From Chloroflexia bacterium SDU3-3 (GTDB lineage Bacteria; Chloroflexota; Chloroflexia; Chloroflexales; Roseiflexaceae): 64,000 nucleotides of DNA. The stretch covers positions 124,001 to 188,000 of the forward strand of contig WBOU01000006.1 in NCBI GenBank assembly GCA_009268125.1. Reading direction: 5' to 3'. Of this stretch, positions 1 through 7,429 are shown one piece after another (position 1 is the stretch's first letter; each line of letters starts with the position of its first letter). A program made the translations under genes and the position numbers. The notes under the pieces are model-generated. The model saw only the letters and a program-made list of their open reading frames with translations, was not told the origin of the DNA and did not search any database.

Positions 1-1
1 T

Positions 2-499
2 GCAGCAACATACCTCATCGCACAGCTCGGCACCACCGATGAACTACCGAATATCCTCAACAGGATCCCTGAGGCAAAGCAGTTCATTGCTAGGCTCCAG
101 GAGCAGTATCAGTCACGTAAACTCACGAGTCACCGCTACGCCCCCAACCGCCAGATGACCATCCAGCAACTGGAGGATGAGCTGCGCGCCACGCTGATCG
201 AGACCTGCTTCCCAGACCATCGGATCGAGCCGGTAATCGCAAGCCTACGAGCAGAAGGGTTCGCGCTCCCTGGCTATGACACACCTGCGGCGGGCTGGCT
301 GCTCCCCGTCGAGGTAGAGCACGCTGTGACCATCCGCGATGGCGTCGAATTCGACCAAAGATTTTATACGAGTACTGCTATTGCGATTGAACCAGGTATA
401 GATACGCATATTCGATGCTTGCCTTTACGAATTAAATATAGAGAAGGGATATTTATCGAATATATGACGGGCGTGCTTTATCTTACTATGTCTAGATAA
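2..499 (+). CDS. unrecognised protein, 3' part only (possible Mu-transposase-like C-terminal barrel)
   Basis: The reading frame is open from the window edge, so the N-terminus is missing; a Met at 155 is internal to this frame and need not be the start. About 165 residues are visible. I do not recognise the protein with confidence. Residues encoded at about 310-470 (…RDGVEFDQR.Y.S…PG…IR.LP…IFIEYMTG) resemble the C-terminal beta-barrel of Mu/TnsB/TniA transposases in spacing and hydrophobic pattern; this is an inference from pattern only. Base composition changes inside the gene: GC-rich before about 345 and clearly AT-rich after, like the downstream transposase genes. It stops 38 bp before the DDE transposase on the same strand, so it probably belongs to the same element. 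It could instead be a TnsA-like or unrelated accessory protein. Confidence 0.5.
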   Translation, partial: AATYLIAQLGTTDELPNILNRIPEAKQFIARLQEQYQSRKLTSHRYAPNRQMTIQQLEDELRATLIETCFPDHRIEPVIASLRAEGFALPGYDTPAAGWLLPVEVEHAVTIRDGVEFDQRFYTSTAIAIEPGIDTHIRCLPLRIKYREGIFIEYMTGVLYLTMSR

Positions 500-537
500 T
501 GCGAGTATATAACGCGAATTAAGAAAAGGAGAATCCC

Positions 538-2478
538 ATGAAGGCAGATCAAGAAAACATTTCAACCAATGAATGCAAATCTATTCTCTCAACGTATACT
601 ACTTCTCGCACCACTAAGAGTATTCACACATTGACAGAAGATGAGATGAAAAAGCTAGAAGAGAGGAATAAGGGATTACCTAGACTAATGCTTATAATGA
701 AAACTATTGAGGAGCTAATCGTTTTAGAAAAACAGAATGGTGGCAATCTTCGAGGTACAGGAGCAAGAAAAGCTGCGGCGGAAAAACTGAATGTATCAGT
801 ATGGACAATTGATAATTATATAAAAAGGTATAAGGAGAATCCAAGCATTGATGCATTTATCGATAAGAAGCGAGGTAGGAATATTGGAGACACGTTCACA
901 TTAGAACAACAGCAGGTAATATCTTGGTTCTATCTCAATCGTCAAAAGTATATTATTACATCTGATAATGAAAAGATTATTCTTGAAGGGCTTGAAGATA
1001 CGATATATATAAAGAGTGTATTGGATATCTTATTACCCCTACCATATCATAGCTATGCTTCAATAAGACGATTCATAAGAATATTAGACAAAGATAAGGC
1101 TTTGATGAGTGAGTTCGCTCGTCATGGTGAGAGGCATGTTGCTTCTAAGATTCTTCCAGCACGTCGTAATGATGCTGCCTATGTTAATGAGCGTTGGCAG
1201 ATTGATGCTCGACCACTACCAATTTATATTATACATGATGGTATTAAATGCACTGTTACGCTATTACTTATTATTGATGATCTTTCTCAATATCCTATTC
1301 GTGCAAGGCTTATTCCTCGCAAAATACGTGACGAGGAAGGAATTCCAAGAAAATCTGATTTCACCGCAGCAGATGTTGGCATCTTGCTTGCGAGTGCGAT
1401 TTATTACAGTGGTATATGCCCCTCTGTTCTCTATAATGATCATGGAAGTCAACTTATTGCTATGGAAGATTTTCTTGGCGACATGTCGGAACAAAATCTT
1501 GCGGTTATACGAATGGCAAAGAGCATCCCTCGTCGTCCTCGAGGTCGAGGTAAAATCGAGAACATGCTGAAGCGATTTGACGAGCTTATATGTAACATTT
1601 ACGGTAACACTCTAAAGGTAACTGGGAAAGAGAGCCTATTTGATCTAGTAGAACGCGGTCATGATGCACTGGTTCATATTTCGCTTGAAGACTTTCAGAT
1701 ACGATGTGATGAGTTTATCAAGTTTCTCCGTGAAGAGCCACGTCGTCGTGGAGAAAAACAAACACGAGCCGAACTATGGTCAGCTTCAGAAAACATCCAA
1801 AAAGCACCGCCTATACGCGACCTTATGCGGCTTGTTCCGAACCGTATTACACGTGATACAGCTATCGATTATTGGAAGTTTCAGCTTGCGAATGAAGAAT
1901 ATGAGCCACGTCTTAAATCGGAGGAAGATCTCTATCAATGGGCCGTAGCAAGTGCTCGCAAAGAAAAAGTCCCTCTCCGCGCCGCAGAGCTGGACCAGGG
2001 ATGGGAATGCGATATATGCCTTGATCGAGAAGCGAATTATTGGGCTGAAGGCATCTTAAAAACAACACGATATCTTTCGCAACAAGATTTCCCGCCTATG
2101 CTCAGTCGGGTCCTCAAACGCATGAATGACGAACATTCAGATTTCGTTGAAGGGGCAAAGATAGCAGTCCAGAAGATCAGTAATGGACAAGTATTCAAAC
2201 ACCAGATCACAAGACAACCTATTATCGTGAATACATTGTCTTCAAATATGGAGATGCTTCCAGCCACGGACGACAAACCAGAGTCTGCGGTGGAGCATAC
2301 TTCTAACACATCGGTAATACCTCAACCAAAAGTAGCTCCTTCAAATGTGTCGATTCGGAAAGCACCTGAGAGGAAGGGACCAGAACCCGCTAAACGAAAG
2401 TTTGATTGGAGCCGCGCACCTAAGGCGCAGGAGACGCTCAAACGTATTGAAGGTGAACTCCATCAGGAGCAGGAATAA
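538..2478 (+). CDS. Tn7/Mu-like DDE transposase (TnsB/TniA type)
   Basis: A 646-residue protein with an N-terminal helix-turn-helix region (about residues 60-110, ARKAAAEKLNVSVWTIDNYIKR) and an rve/integrase-type catalytic core. Three acidic residues sit in the correct contexts: D223 (WQIDARP), D301 (YNDHGSQ) and E341 (GRGKIEN), a DD39E arrangement. The tail of about 150 residues is long, basic and proline-rich, as expected for a part that contacts the partner ATPase. Family knowledge: TnsB/TniA cuts and joins the transposon ends after binding repeated terminal sites. The start is supported by AAAAGGAGAATCCC upstream of the ATG. The gene is AT-rich against the GC-rich chromosome, a sign of transfer. 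The ATPase gene begins 2 nt after its stop. IS21 IstA is a less likely alternative because of the length and terminal-repeat layout. Confidence 0.85.
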   Translation: MKADQENISTNECKSILSTYTTSRTTKSIHTLTEDEMKKLEERNKGLPRLMLIMKTIEELIVLEKQNGGNLRGTGARKAAAEKLNVSVWTIDNYIKRYKENPSIDAFIDKKRGRNIGDTFTLEQQQVISWFYLNRQKYIITSDNEKIILEGLEDTIYIKSVLDILLPLPYHSYASIRRFIRILDKDKALMSEFARHGERHVASKILPARRNDAAYVNERWQIDARPLPIYIIHDGIKCTVTLLLIIDDLSQYPIRARLIPRKIRDEEGIPRKSDFTAADVGILLASAIYYSGICPSVLYNDHGSQLIAMEDFLGDMSEQNLAVIRMAKSIPRRPRGRGKIENMLKRFDELICNIYGNTLKVTGKESLFDLVERGHDALVHISLEDFQIRCDEFIKFLREEPRRRGEKQTRAELWSASENIQKAPPIRDLMRLVPNRITRDTAIDYWKFQLANEEYEPRLKSEEDLYQWAVASARKEKVPLRAAELDQGWECDICLDREANYWAEGILKTTRYLSQQDFPPMLSRVLKRMNDEHSDFVEGAKIAVQKISNGQVFKHQITRQPIIVNTLSSNMEMLPATDDKPESAVEHTSNTSVIPQPKVAPSNVSIRKAPERKGPEPAKRKFDWSRAPKAQETLKRIEGELHQEQE

Positions 2479-2480
2479 AA

Positions 2481-3383
2481 ATGCAACGGGATGCATTTGT
2501 TGTTAGTGCTGCTATGATTTCACGTATCCGTAAAATCAATCAGGCAATCCACGAGCAGGGAATACTATTTATCCTTGCGCCTAGCGGGTCAGGAAAAGAT
2601 CGTTTCTTGGACTGGTGGTGGCAAGAAGGATGTGCTCATGTATCTCTTGATGCCACGCAGCGCATTTCCCCCGAAGATATCATCTTCGGAAGCCTTGTTC
2701 CACCGCCGAGTAGATCCGTTCCACCAACGTGCGTTGCCTTCAGCAAAATATGGCATGGGCTTCGCGAACGAGAACGAGAGAGACGAAATAACTATCACCA
2801 ACCCGCTACGAAGATTCGCTCTTGGTACACAGAACAACAGGCATTATCTCTGGTGTATGACCATGTTCACCCACTAGCGAATCAAATAGATCCAAAAGCT
2901 ATTGTCCTGCTCAATGGGGAATATCTTGATAAACGTGCCCTCCTGTATCTCCTTGAGTTGCGAAACCCATTTCAACGGGGGCGTCCCCACCTGCCTCGTA
3001 GAGCACTTGTCATTTCAGTAACTGCTAATCCTGAATCGCTGGAAGAGAATAAGTTTGGGAAAATGGTTAATGAGATCAAGGAGCTACGCCGCTTTTGGAG
3101 CGACCACATGGTAATTGATTTCATGGATGCGCCCGAATTTCAAGAGGTTCTCCTCATCTTCATTCGGAGAAACCTCCAGGCCGTCTTTGCAAATGATATT
3201 GATCATGATATGGTCATCCAAGAAGCAGCAGAATGGACACAAGGAGATTGGCGTTTATTAGCAAAACAGCTCATCCCTCTTATCGATCAAGAACTCGGCC
3301 CACAAATCGGTACCACTCCACGTCAATTCACTCATAGTACTTGGCAACGAGTGCGGAATCGCTGGCAGAAGCGTCTCTGGTAG
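2481..3383 (+). CDS. transposition AAA ATPase (TnsC/TniB type)
   Basis: A 300-residue P-loop ATPase with Walker A at residues 33-40 (APSGSGKD) and a Walker B-like strand near 140-147 (AIVLLNGE). A sensor-like strand follows at about 176-184 (ALVISVTAN). The Walker B carries Asn where Asp is usual, while the following Glu is kept. Its immediate coupling to the DDE transposase (2 nt gap, shared RBS region GGAGCAGGAATAAAA) is the standard layout of TnsB-TnsC and TniA-TniB. In those systems the ATPase selects the target and activates the transposase. No TniQ/TnsD target-selector gene is visible on this side; it would have to lie left of the window. The palindromic terminator and element end follow directly. 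Confidence 0.8.
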   Translation: MQRDAFVVSAAMISRIRKINQAIHEQGILFILAPSGSGKDRFLDWWWQEGCAHVSLDATQRISPEDIIFGSLVPPPSRSVPPTCVAFSKIWHGLRERERERRNNYHQPATKIRSWYTEQQALSLVYDHVHPLANQIDPKAIVLLNGEYLDKRALLYLLELRNPFQRGRPHLPRRALVISVTANPESLEENKFGKMVNEIKELRRFWSDHMVIDFMDAPEFQEVLLIFIRRNLQAVFANDIDHDMVIQEAAEWTQGDWRLLAKQLIPLIDQELGPQIGTTPRQFTHSTWQRVRNRWQKRLW

Positions 3384-3402
3384 ATCCGTGCCTACAAAAA
3401 AT

Positions 3403-3430
3403 GCCCATCCCACAAGCTTGTGGGATGGGC
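3403..3430. terminator. perfect 28-bp palindromic terminator after the ATPase gene
   Basis: The sequence is a perfect dyad (GCCCATCCCACAAGCTTGTG and its completion), 20 bp after the ATPase stop and followed by a short T-rich stretch. It probably ends the transposition operon inside the element. Confidence 0.75.
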
Positions 3431-3438
3431 GTTTCTCG

Positions 3439-3504
3439 ATGTAGAAGAATTAATTTCTTCCATGTAGAAGAATTAATGCATCCATGTAGAAGAATAAACG
3501 AACA
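3439..3504. repeat. transposon end with three direct repeats (putative transposase-binding sites)
   Basis: The motif ATGTAGAAGAATTAAT occurs at 3439 and 3462, and as ATGTAGAAGAATAAAC at 3484, giving a 22-23 bp period. Tn7-like ends carry 22-bp TnsB sites in such arrays. The sequence after the third copy ends in AACA at 3504, so read from outside the element the terminus would be 5'-TGTTCG…, a typical TGT start. The exact boundary is inferred. The other end is not in the window. Confidence 0.7.
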
Positions 3505-3507
3505 GCA

Positions 3508-3529
3508 GCACCGAATGGGTGTTTTTTTC
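3508..3529 (+). terminator. weak hairpin plus T-run between element end and tRNA
   Basis: A 4-bp stem (CACC/GGTG) is followed by seven T residues reading rightward. It could stop read-through from the element into the tRNA antisense strand. The stem is short, so the call is tentative. Confidence 0.35.
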
Positions 3530-3606
3530 TGGTGACCCGGGAGGGATTCGAACCCCCGACACTTGGTTCCGAAGACCAATGCTCTAATCCACTGAGCTAC
3601 CGGGCC
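3530..3606 (-). tRNA. tRNA-Arg (anticodon TCG)
   Basis: On the minus strand the sequence folds as a 77-nt tRNA. The acceptor is GGCCCGG/CCGGGTC with A73 and an encoded CCA. The anticodon stem is TTGGT/ACCAA with loop CTTCGGA, giving TCG; the T-loop is TTCGAAT. The tRNA is intact. The transposon terminus lies only 25 bp beyond its 3' end, so this tRNA is probably the reference point for insertion. Confidence 0.93.
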
Positions 3607-3616
3607 AGCGGGGCAC

Positions 3617-3645
3617 AGTCTACCACAGCTTGGCGATCTTGGCAA
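3617..3645 (-). promoter_or_regulatory. sigma70-type promoter of tRNA-Arg
   Basis: On the minus strand TTGCCA (3645-3640), a 17-bp spacer and TAGACT (3622-3617) precede the tRNA 5' end by about 10 bp. Confidence 0.7.
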
Positions 3646-3669
3646 TCTGGCGCGGCGCGGGGGCCATTT

Positions 3670-3805
3670 TCACCACGAAGGCGCGAAGGCACCAAGGCAA
3701 CAAAAGAACCGTTTCACCACGAAGACGCGAAGACGCGAAGGGAACACGGGAACGAACACCACGAAGGCACGAAGGCGCGAAGGGAAGGAAAGGCCATGAA
3801 AGAGG
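3670..3805. repeat. dispersed 'caccacgaaggcgcgaag' repeats
   Basis: At least three tandem-like variants of CACCACGAAG(A/G)CGCGAAG occur at about 3671, 3716 and 3759. The same motif is found, in either orientation, near 7348-7362 and 31662-31765. It is noncoding; reading frames through it are low-complexity. Such modules are widespread intergenic repeats in some Chloroflexi and Planctomycetes; their function is unknown. Confidence 0.7.
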
Positions 3806-4001
3806 ATGGTGAGCCAGCCCTACCCACCCGGCCCATACGGCGAAGGTGCCGCTCGGGTTTTGATGGCCATATGCACGAAGGCCAGCCACCAAGAAACAGC
3901 ATAGGAACGCCGAATATTGGGGGTTTCGAAGGGGGTGACACCCCCTCGCGGGGTTCCTAGGGGCTGGCCCCTAGGCGCTGCCCGCGCAGGGCATCCACCC
4001 A
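3806..4001 (+). repeat. composite intergenic repeat, copy A
   Basis: This copy runs from ggtgagccagccctaccc to gggcatccaccca and contains two strong dyads, GGGGGTGACACCCCC and CTAGGGGCTGGCCCCTAG. A near-identical copy (about 80-90 percent by eye) lies in inverted orientation at 7140-7336. In both copies the outer side abuts the 'cacgaaggcgcgaag' module, so the unit is composite. It could be a MITE- or REPIN-like sequence. Confidence 0.8.
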
Positions 4002-4400
4002 ACAAACATCTACCACCGCCATCGCTCATGGAAAAAAGCCCAGCGCCGACGGGAAAAGCGACACCATGTGAGGGGCGCGGCCCCCTTGCGGAGGTTCCGC
4101 CGCCCACGCAGGGCATCCACTCATAGCACAAGCACCACCGCCAGCAATGAAAGAGAAGCACGCAGGAAGCAGCGGCTTCGTGGCACATGGGGTCGTTTTG
4201 CCCCTTGGTGTCTTGATGCCCTGGCGGTAGAACCATACTACCGAACCAGAGCACAGCGGCCCTGGGCGAGGGTCAGCGCGCCATCAGCAGAATCTCATAC
4301 CCAGGCCGCTTGCAAATGTGGCCGCTACGGGTAAGATGGTGCCACATTTGTCGGCTGCCAACGCCGTTTCTTCTGCCATGAAGCAGCACAACGAGGTCAT
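4002..4400. other. noncoding stretch with a partial third copy of the composite repeat
   Basis: Around 4068-4112 the order (G-rich dyad, gttcc, gcgcagggcatccac) repeats the inner part of copy A in shortened form. Otherwise I see no gene. Possible frames here are GC-rich shadows without ribosome binding sites. The MFS promoter must lie near the right end but no clear -35/-10 pair is visible. Confidence 0.5.
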
Positions 4401-5723
4401 ATGCGGTTTCCTGCACGCCCCCGCCCCGCCCGCCCCCGCCCGCCCGCCCCACCATCCCCCGCCGAACGGCCCCCGCTCAGCCCCGCCGAGGTGCGGCGCG
4501 GCCTGCGCTGCTCCACCATCGAGGGCGCGCTGGCCAACGTGCACATCAGCATCACCACCGGCGCGTTCGTCACCGGCTTCGCCCTGCTGCTGGGCGCGCG
4601 CGACTTCGAGCTGGGCGTGATGGGCGCGCTGCCCTTCCTGGGCCAGCTGTTCCAGTTCATCGGCGCGTACCTGGAGGAGCGCTGGGGCACCCGCAAGCAG
4701 ATGGTGCTCTACAGCGCGCTGGTGAGCCGCTGCCTGTGGGCGATCATCGCCGCGCTGCCGTTCATGCGCTGGCTGGGCGCGGGGCAGCTGCTGGCCTTCC
4801 TGGTGGTGCTGGGGGCCTCGCAGGCCGTGATGGGCATCAGCTCGAACGCCTGGACCAGCTGGATGAGCGACCTAGTGCCGCCGCGCGAGCGCGGGCGCTA
4901 CTTCGGCGTGCGCAACACCGTGGCGGCGGTGAGCGTGATGCTGAGCACATGGCTGGCGGGCATGGCGCTCGACCACTTCCGGGGCGCGGGCAGCGAGCCG
5001 CTGGGCTACACCGTGATCTTCAGCGTGGCGGTGGTCTTCGCGATCATCGCGGGCTGCGTGCTGACGCTGCAGCCCGAGCCGCCCATGCAGCGGCGCGCCG
5101 AGCAGCTGCGCGTGGGCAACCTGTTCAGCGCGCCGCTGCGCCACGCGCGCTTCCGCTCGTTCACGCTGGCCGCCACCGGCTGGGCGGTGGCCACCGGCGT
5201 GGCCTCGTCGTTCTTCAACGCCTACGGCCTGCAGAACCTGCATGTGTCATACCAGACCCTGGCGCTGTTCGGCATCGCCACCAGCGCGGTCAACCTGTTC
5301 ACCCAGCCCTACATCGGCCAGCTGCAGGACAAGTTTGGCGACAAGACGGTGCTGATCATCTCGGTGCTGGGCACGGTGGCGCTGCCGTGGGGCTGGGTCT
5401 TCTCCACCCCCGACTTCCTGCTGCCGGTCTGGCTCACCTCGATCTTCTCGGGGGTGTTCTGGCCGGGCATCAACCAGGGGCTGATGAACCTGCTGATGGA
5501 CCGCGCGCCCGCCGAGGGGCGGGGGGCCTACGTGGCGGCCTTCGGCGCGGTGAACGGCGCGGGCACCTTCGCGGCCTCGCTGCTGGGCGGCGTGCTGGCC
5601 ACCGCGCTCAGCGGCACCGTGCTGCACCTGGGCGGGCTGGAGATCGGGCACTACGCGGTGCTGTTCGTGATCTCCAGCGTGGGGCGGCTGGCCATGGCCT
5701 GGGTGTTCAGCCGGGCGCTCTAG
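4401..5723 (+). CDS. MFS transporter
   Basis: A 440-residue integral membrane protein with about 12 hydrophobic segments in two halves. A proline-rich N-terminal tail of about 30 residues precedes the first segment. The loop EERWGTRKQ after segment 2 and RERGRYFGVRN in the first half match the usual MFS cytoplasmic loop signatures. The substrate cannot be read from the sequence. The start follows AACGAGGTCAT. A Crp/Fnr regulator gene follows 135 bp downstream on the same strand, with a possible separate promoter. The DNA is GC-rich like the chromosome. Confidence 0.85.
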   Translation: MRFPARPRPARPRPPAPPSPAERPPLSPAEVRRGLRCSTIEGALANVHISITTGAFVTGFALLLGARDFELGVMGALPFLGQLFQFIGAYLEERWGTRKQMVLYSALVSRCLWAIIAALPFMRWLGAGQLLAFLVVLGASQAVMGISSNAWTSWMSDLVPPRERGRYFGVRNTVAAVSVMLSTWLAGMALDHFRGAGSEPLGYTVIFSVAVVFAIIAGCVLTLQPEPPMQRRAEQLRVGNLFSAPLRHARFRSFTLAATGWAVATGVASSFFNAYGLQNLHVSYQTLALFGIATSAVNLFTQPYIGQLQDKFGDKTVLIISVLGTVALPWGWVFSTPDFLLPVWLTSIFSGVFWPGINQGLMNLLMDRAPAEGRGAYVAAFGAVNGAGTFAASLLGGVLATALSGTVLHLGGLEIGHYAVLFVISSVGRLAMAWVFSRAL

Positions 5724-5858
5724 CCTGGCACAAGGGCGCTGCAAGGCGGCGCGCGGCCCTAGCGCGGAAGGGGACTGGCTTCCTATTGCCTAGCGGCGGT
5801 TTTCACGTACCCTATGGTACAATGATTGCACACAGCGAGCTAGATGGGGGAGAAGGCT

Positions 5859-6515
5859 ATGGGAAGGCGACCGCAACCGGTGAACGAAATTTTTGGCGCG
5901 TGGCGCAGGCTGTTCCAGGGCCGCGCCCCCGAGCGGCTGCCCAAGGGCGCGCTGATCTACTCCCCAGATCAGCGGGCCGAGGATCTGCTGCTGCTGACCG
6001 ACGGCGAGGTAGGGCTGTACCTGCAGGCCCCCGAGGGCCGGACGCTGATGGTGCGGGTGGTGCAGCCGGGCCAGATCTTCGGGCATATGGCCGTGGGCGA
6101 GCCGGGCAGCTACGACACCTTCGCCGAGGCCCAGTCGCCCGCCCGCGTGTACCGCGTGGGCCGCGAGCAGCTGGCCCAGCTGGTGCAGCAGGAGCCAGAG
6201 CTGGGGCTGGAGCTGCTGGATGACCTGGGCGAGCACCGCCTGGGCGTGAGCCGCATGCTCGACGAGGTGGCGTTCAAGTCGGTGCCGGCGCGGCTGGCCA
6301 CGCTGCTGCTCGACCTGGCCAACCGCCACGGGGCGCACTCGCTGCAGTTCCCGCGCCAGTCGCACCGCCAGCTGGCCGAGATGGTGAACGCCTACCGCGA
6401 GACGGTGACGAAGGTGATCAACCAGTTCCGCGCCGACCACCTGCTGGAGATCGACCGCTCGACCATCCGCCTGCTGAACCTGCGGGTGCTGGAGGAGCTG
6501 GCCCACGGGGTGTAG
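5859..6515 (+). CDS. Crp/Fnr-family transcriptional regulator
   Basis: A 218-residue protein with an N-terminal cyclic-nucleotide-binding-type beta-roll (about residues 15-120) and a C-terminal winged helix. The recognition region (about 165-195) reads HRQLAEMVNAYRETVTKVINQF, as in Crp/Fnr proteins. No Fnr-type cysteine cluster is present, so it is probably not an Fe-S oxygen sensor. The start at 5859 is chosen over an ATG at 5844 because GGGGGAG lies 7 bp upstream. A TACAAT hexamer at 5817 may be its -10. Confidence 0.85.
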   Translation: MGRRPQPVNEIFGAWRRLFQGRAPERLPKGALIYSPDQRAEDLLLLTDGEVGLYLQAPEGRTLMVRVVQPGQIFGHMAVGEPGSYDTFAEAQSPARVYRVGREQLAQLVQQEPELGLELLDDLGEHRLGVSRMLDEVAFKSVPARLATLLLDLANRHGAHSLQFPRQSHRQLAEMVNAYRETVTKVINQFRADHLLEIDRSTIRLLNLRVLEELAHGV

Positions 6516-6526
6516 CGGGTGCGGCG

Positions 6527-6566
6527 AAGCGGCAGGGACGGGCGCTGTGGCCCGTCCCTGCCGCTT
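6527..6566. terminator. bidirectional terminator between convergent genes
   Basis: A 17-bp perfect stem (AAGCGGCAGGGACGGGC) with a 6-nt loop, flanked by A/T on both sides, lies between the Crp-family gene and the convergent repeat protein. Confidence 0.85.
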
Positions 6567-6573
6567 TGTGTTG

Positions 6574-6987
6574 CTAGGGCCGCTTGGTGCGGCGCTCGCC
6601 GGGGCGCTCGGCGCGCCGCTCGCGGGTGCGGCGATCCAGCTCGCCAGGGCGCTCGCGGGTGCGGCGATCCAGCTCGCCGGGGCGCTCGGCGCGCCGCTCG
6701 CGGGTGCGGCGCTCTAGCTCGCCGCCGTAGCGCTCGCGCCCCTGGGCCGCCCGCCGCCCGCGCTCGACCATGATCTGCCAGGCGGTCTCCTGGTCCATGT
6801 CGGCGCGGATGAAGCGGTCGCTCATGCGGTTGGACTGGCGCTCGTTCAGGGCGGCCAGCCGCCGGTCGAAGGCCTCGTCCTCGGGCGAGCGCTGCGAGAT
6901 CGAGTCCCAGTAGCGCCACAGCGCCACGATCACGGCGAGGATGACCAGCGCCACCCCGACAAATAAGATCACAAGCCCGCTTGGCAT
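6574..6987 (-). CDS. membrane-anchored protein with arginine/glutamate-rich repeats
   Basis: A 137-residue protein. Residues 4-25 form one transmembrane helix (LVILFVGVALVILAVIVALW). A charged middle part follows. The last 50 residues consist of four imperfect copies of RTRERxxxRPGELDR. The repeat is visible in the DNA as near-identical GC-rich blocks at 6595-6720, so copy number may vary. I do not recognise a family. A cytoplasmic, strongly charged tail on a single-pass anchor suggests a structural or nucleic-acid-near role, but that is a guess. The start follows AGGGAGAGAAGCT. Confidence 0.6.
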   Translation of the reverse strand: MPSGLVILFVGVALVILAVIVALWRYWDSISQRSPEDEAFDRRLAALNERQSNRMSDRFIRADMDQETAWQIMVERGRRAAQGRERYGGELERRTRERRAERPGELDRRTRERPGELDRRTRERRAERPGERRTKRP

Positions 6988-7139
6988 AGCTTCTCTCCCT
7001 CACGCATACAGTGCTGCCGCTATTATACAGGGCCTGGGCGCGCCGCGCGGGGCGGGCCAATCAGCGATGCTGGTGGTTTTGATGGGGTGGGGCAGCCACG
7101 CTTCTTCCCTTCGCATATGAAAGCGGCTCTGCTCGGCTG

Positions 7140-7336
7140 GTGGGTGGATGCCCTGCGCGGGCGGCGACTAGGGGCCAGCCCCTAGAAACCCCGCCTGGGG
7201 GTGTACCCCCTTCGAAACCTCCAATGTTCGGCGTTCCGATGCTCTCGGCTGGCTGCTGGTGTTCGTGCATATGGCCAGTTTGCGCGAGCGGCATCTTCGC
7301 CGCATGGGCCAGGTGGGTAGGGCTGGCTCCTCACCC
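7140..7336 (-). repeat. composite intergenic repeat, copy B (inverted)
   Basis: This is the reverse complement of copy A at 3806-4001, with the same dyads and the same adjoining 'caccacgaag' module (7337-7362). Between them the two copies bracket the MFS, Crp-family and repeat-protein genes. Confidence 0.8.
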
Positions 7337-7379
7337 ATTTTCGCGCGCCTTGGTGGTGAAAACGGCGCTCTGGGCGGTG

Positions 7380-7408
7380 TTGACAGCGCCGGGACATGCT
7401 GCTATACT
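7380..7408 (+). promoter_or_regulatory. consensus sigma70-type promoter of the T-box leader
   Basis: TTGACA (7380-7385), a 17-bp spacer and TATACT (7403-7408) lie just upstream of the T-box. Transcription should start near 7415. Confidence 0.85.
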
Positions 7409-7429
7409 CGGTGCGAAGTTCAGAGCAGC

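Noticed and set aside
2481-3383. IS21 IstB identity for the ATPase
   Set aside because: The neighbouring transposase is much longer than IstA, and the multi-site terminal array near a tRNA fits Tn7/Mu-like elements better; IstB motifs were not seen.
3439-3499. Short direct repeats considered as a CRISPR array
   Set aside because: The units are only about 16 bp with 6-7 bp between them, too short for repeats and spacers, and they sit at a transposon end.
3532-3960. Open frame antisense to tRNA-Arg
   Set aside because: Its first residues (GFEPPT) are the well-known false translation of a tRNA T-arm; the rest lies in noncoding repeats.
4736-6223. A 495-codon frame overlapping the MFS gene
   Set aside because: It is rich in Arg/Ala/Gly, lacks domains, and runs through the stop of the MFS gene and into the Crp-family gene; the other frame has clear MFS and regulator features.
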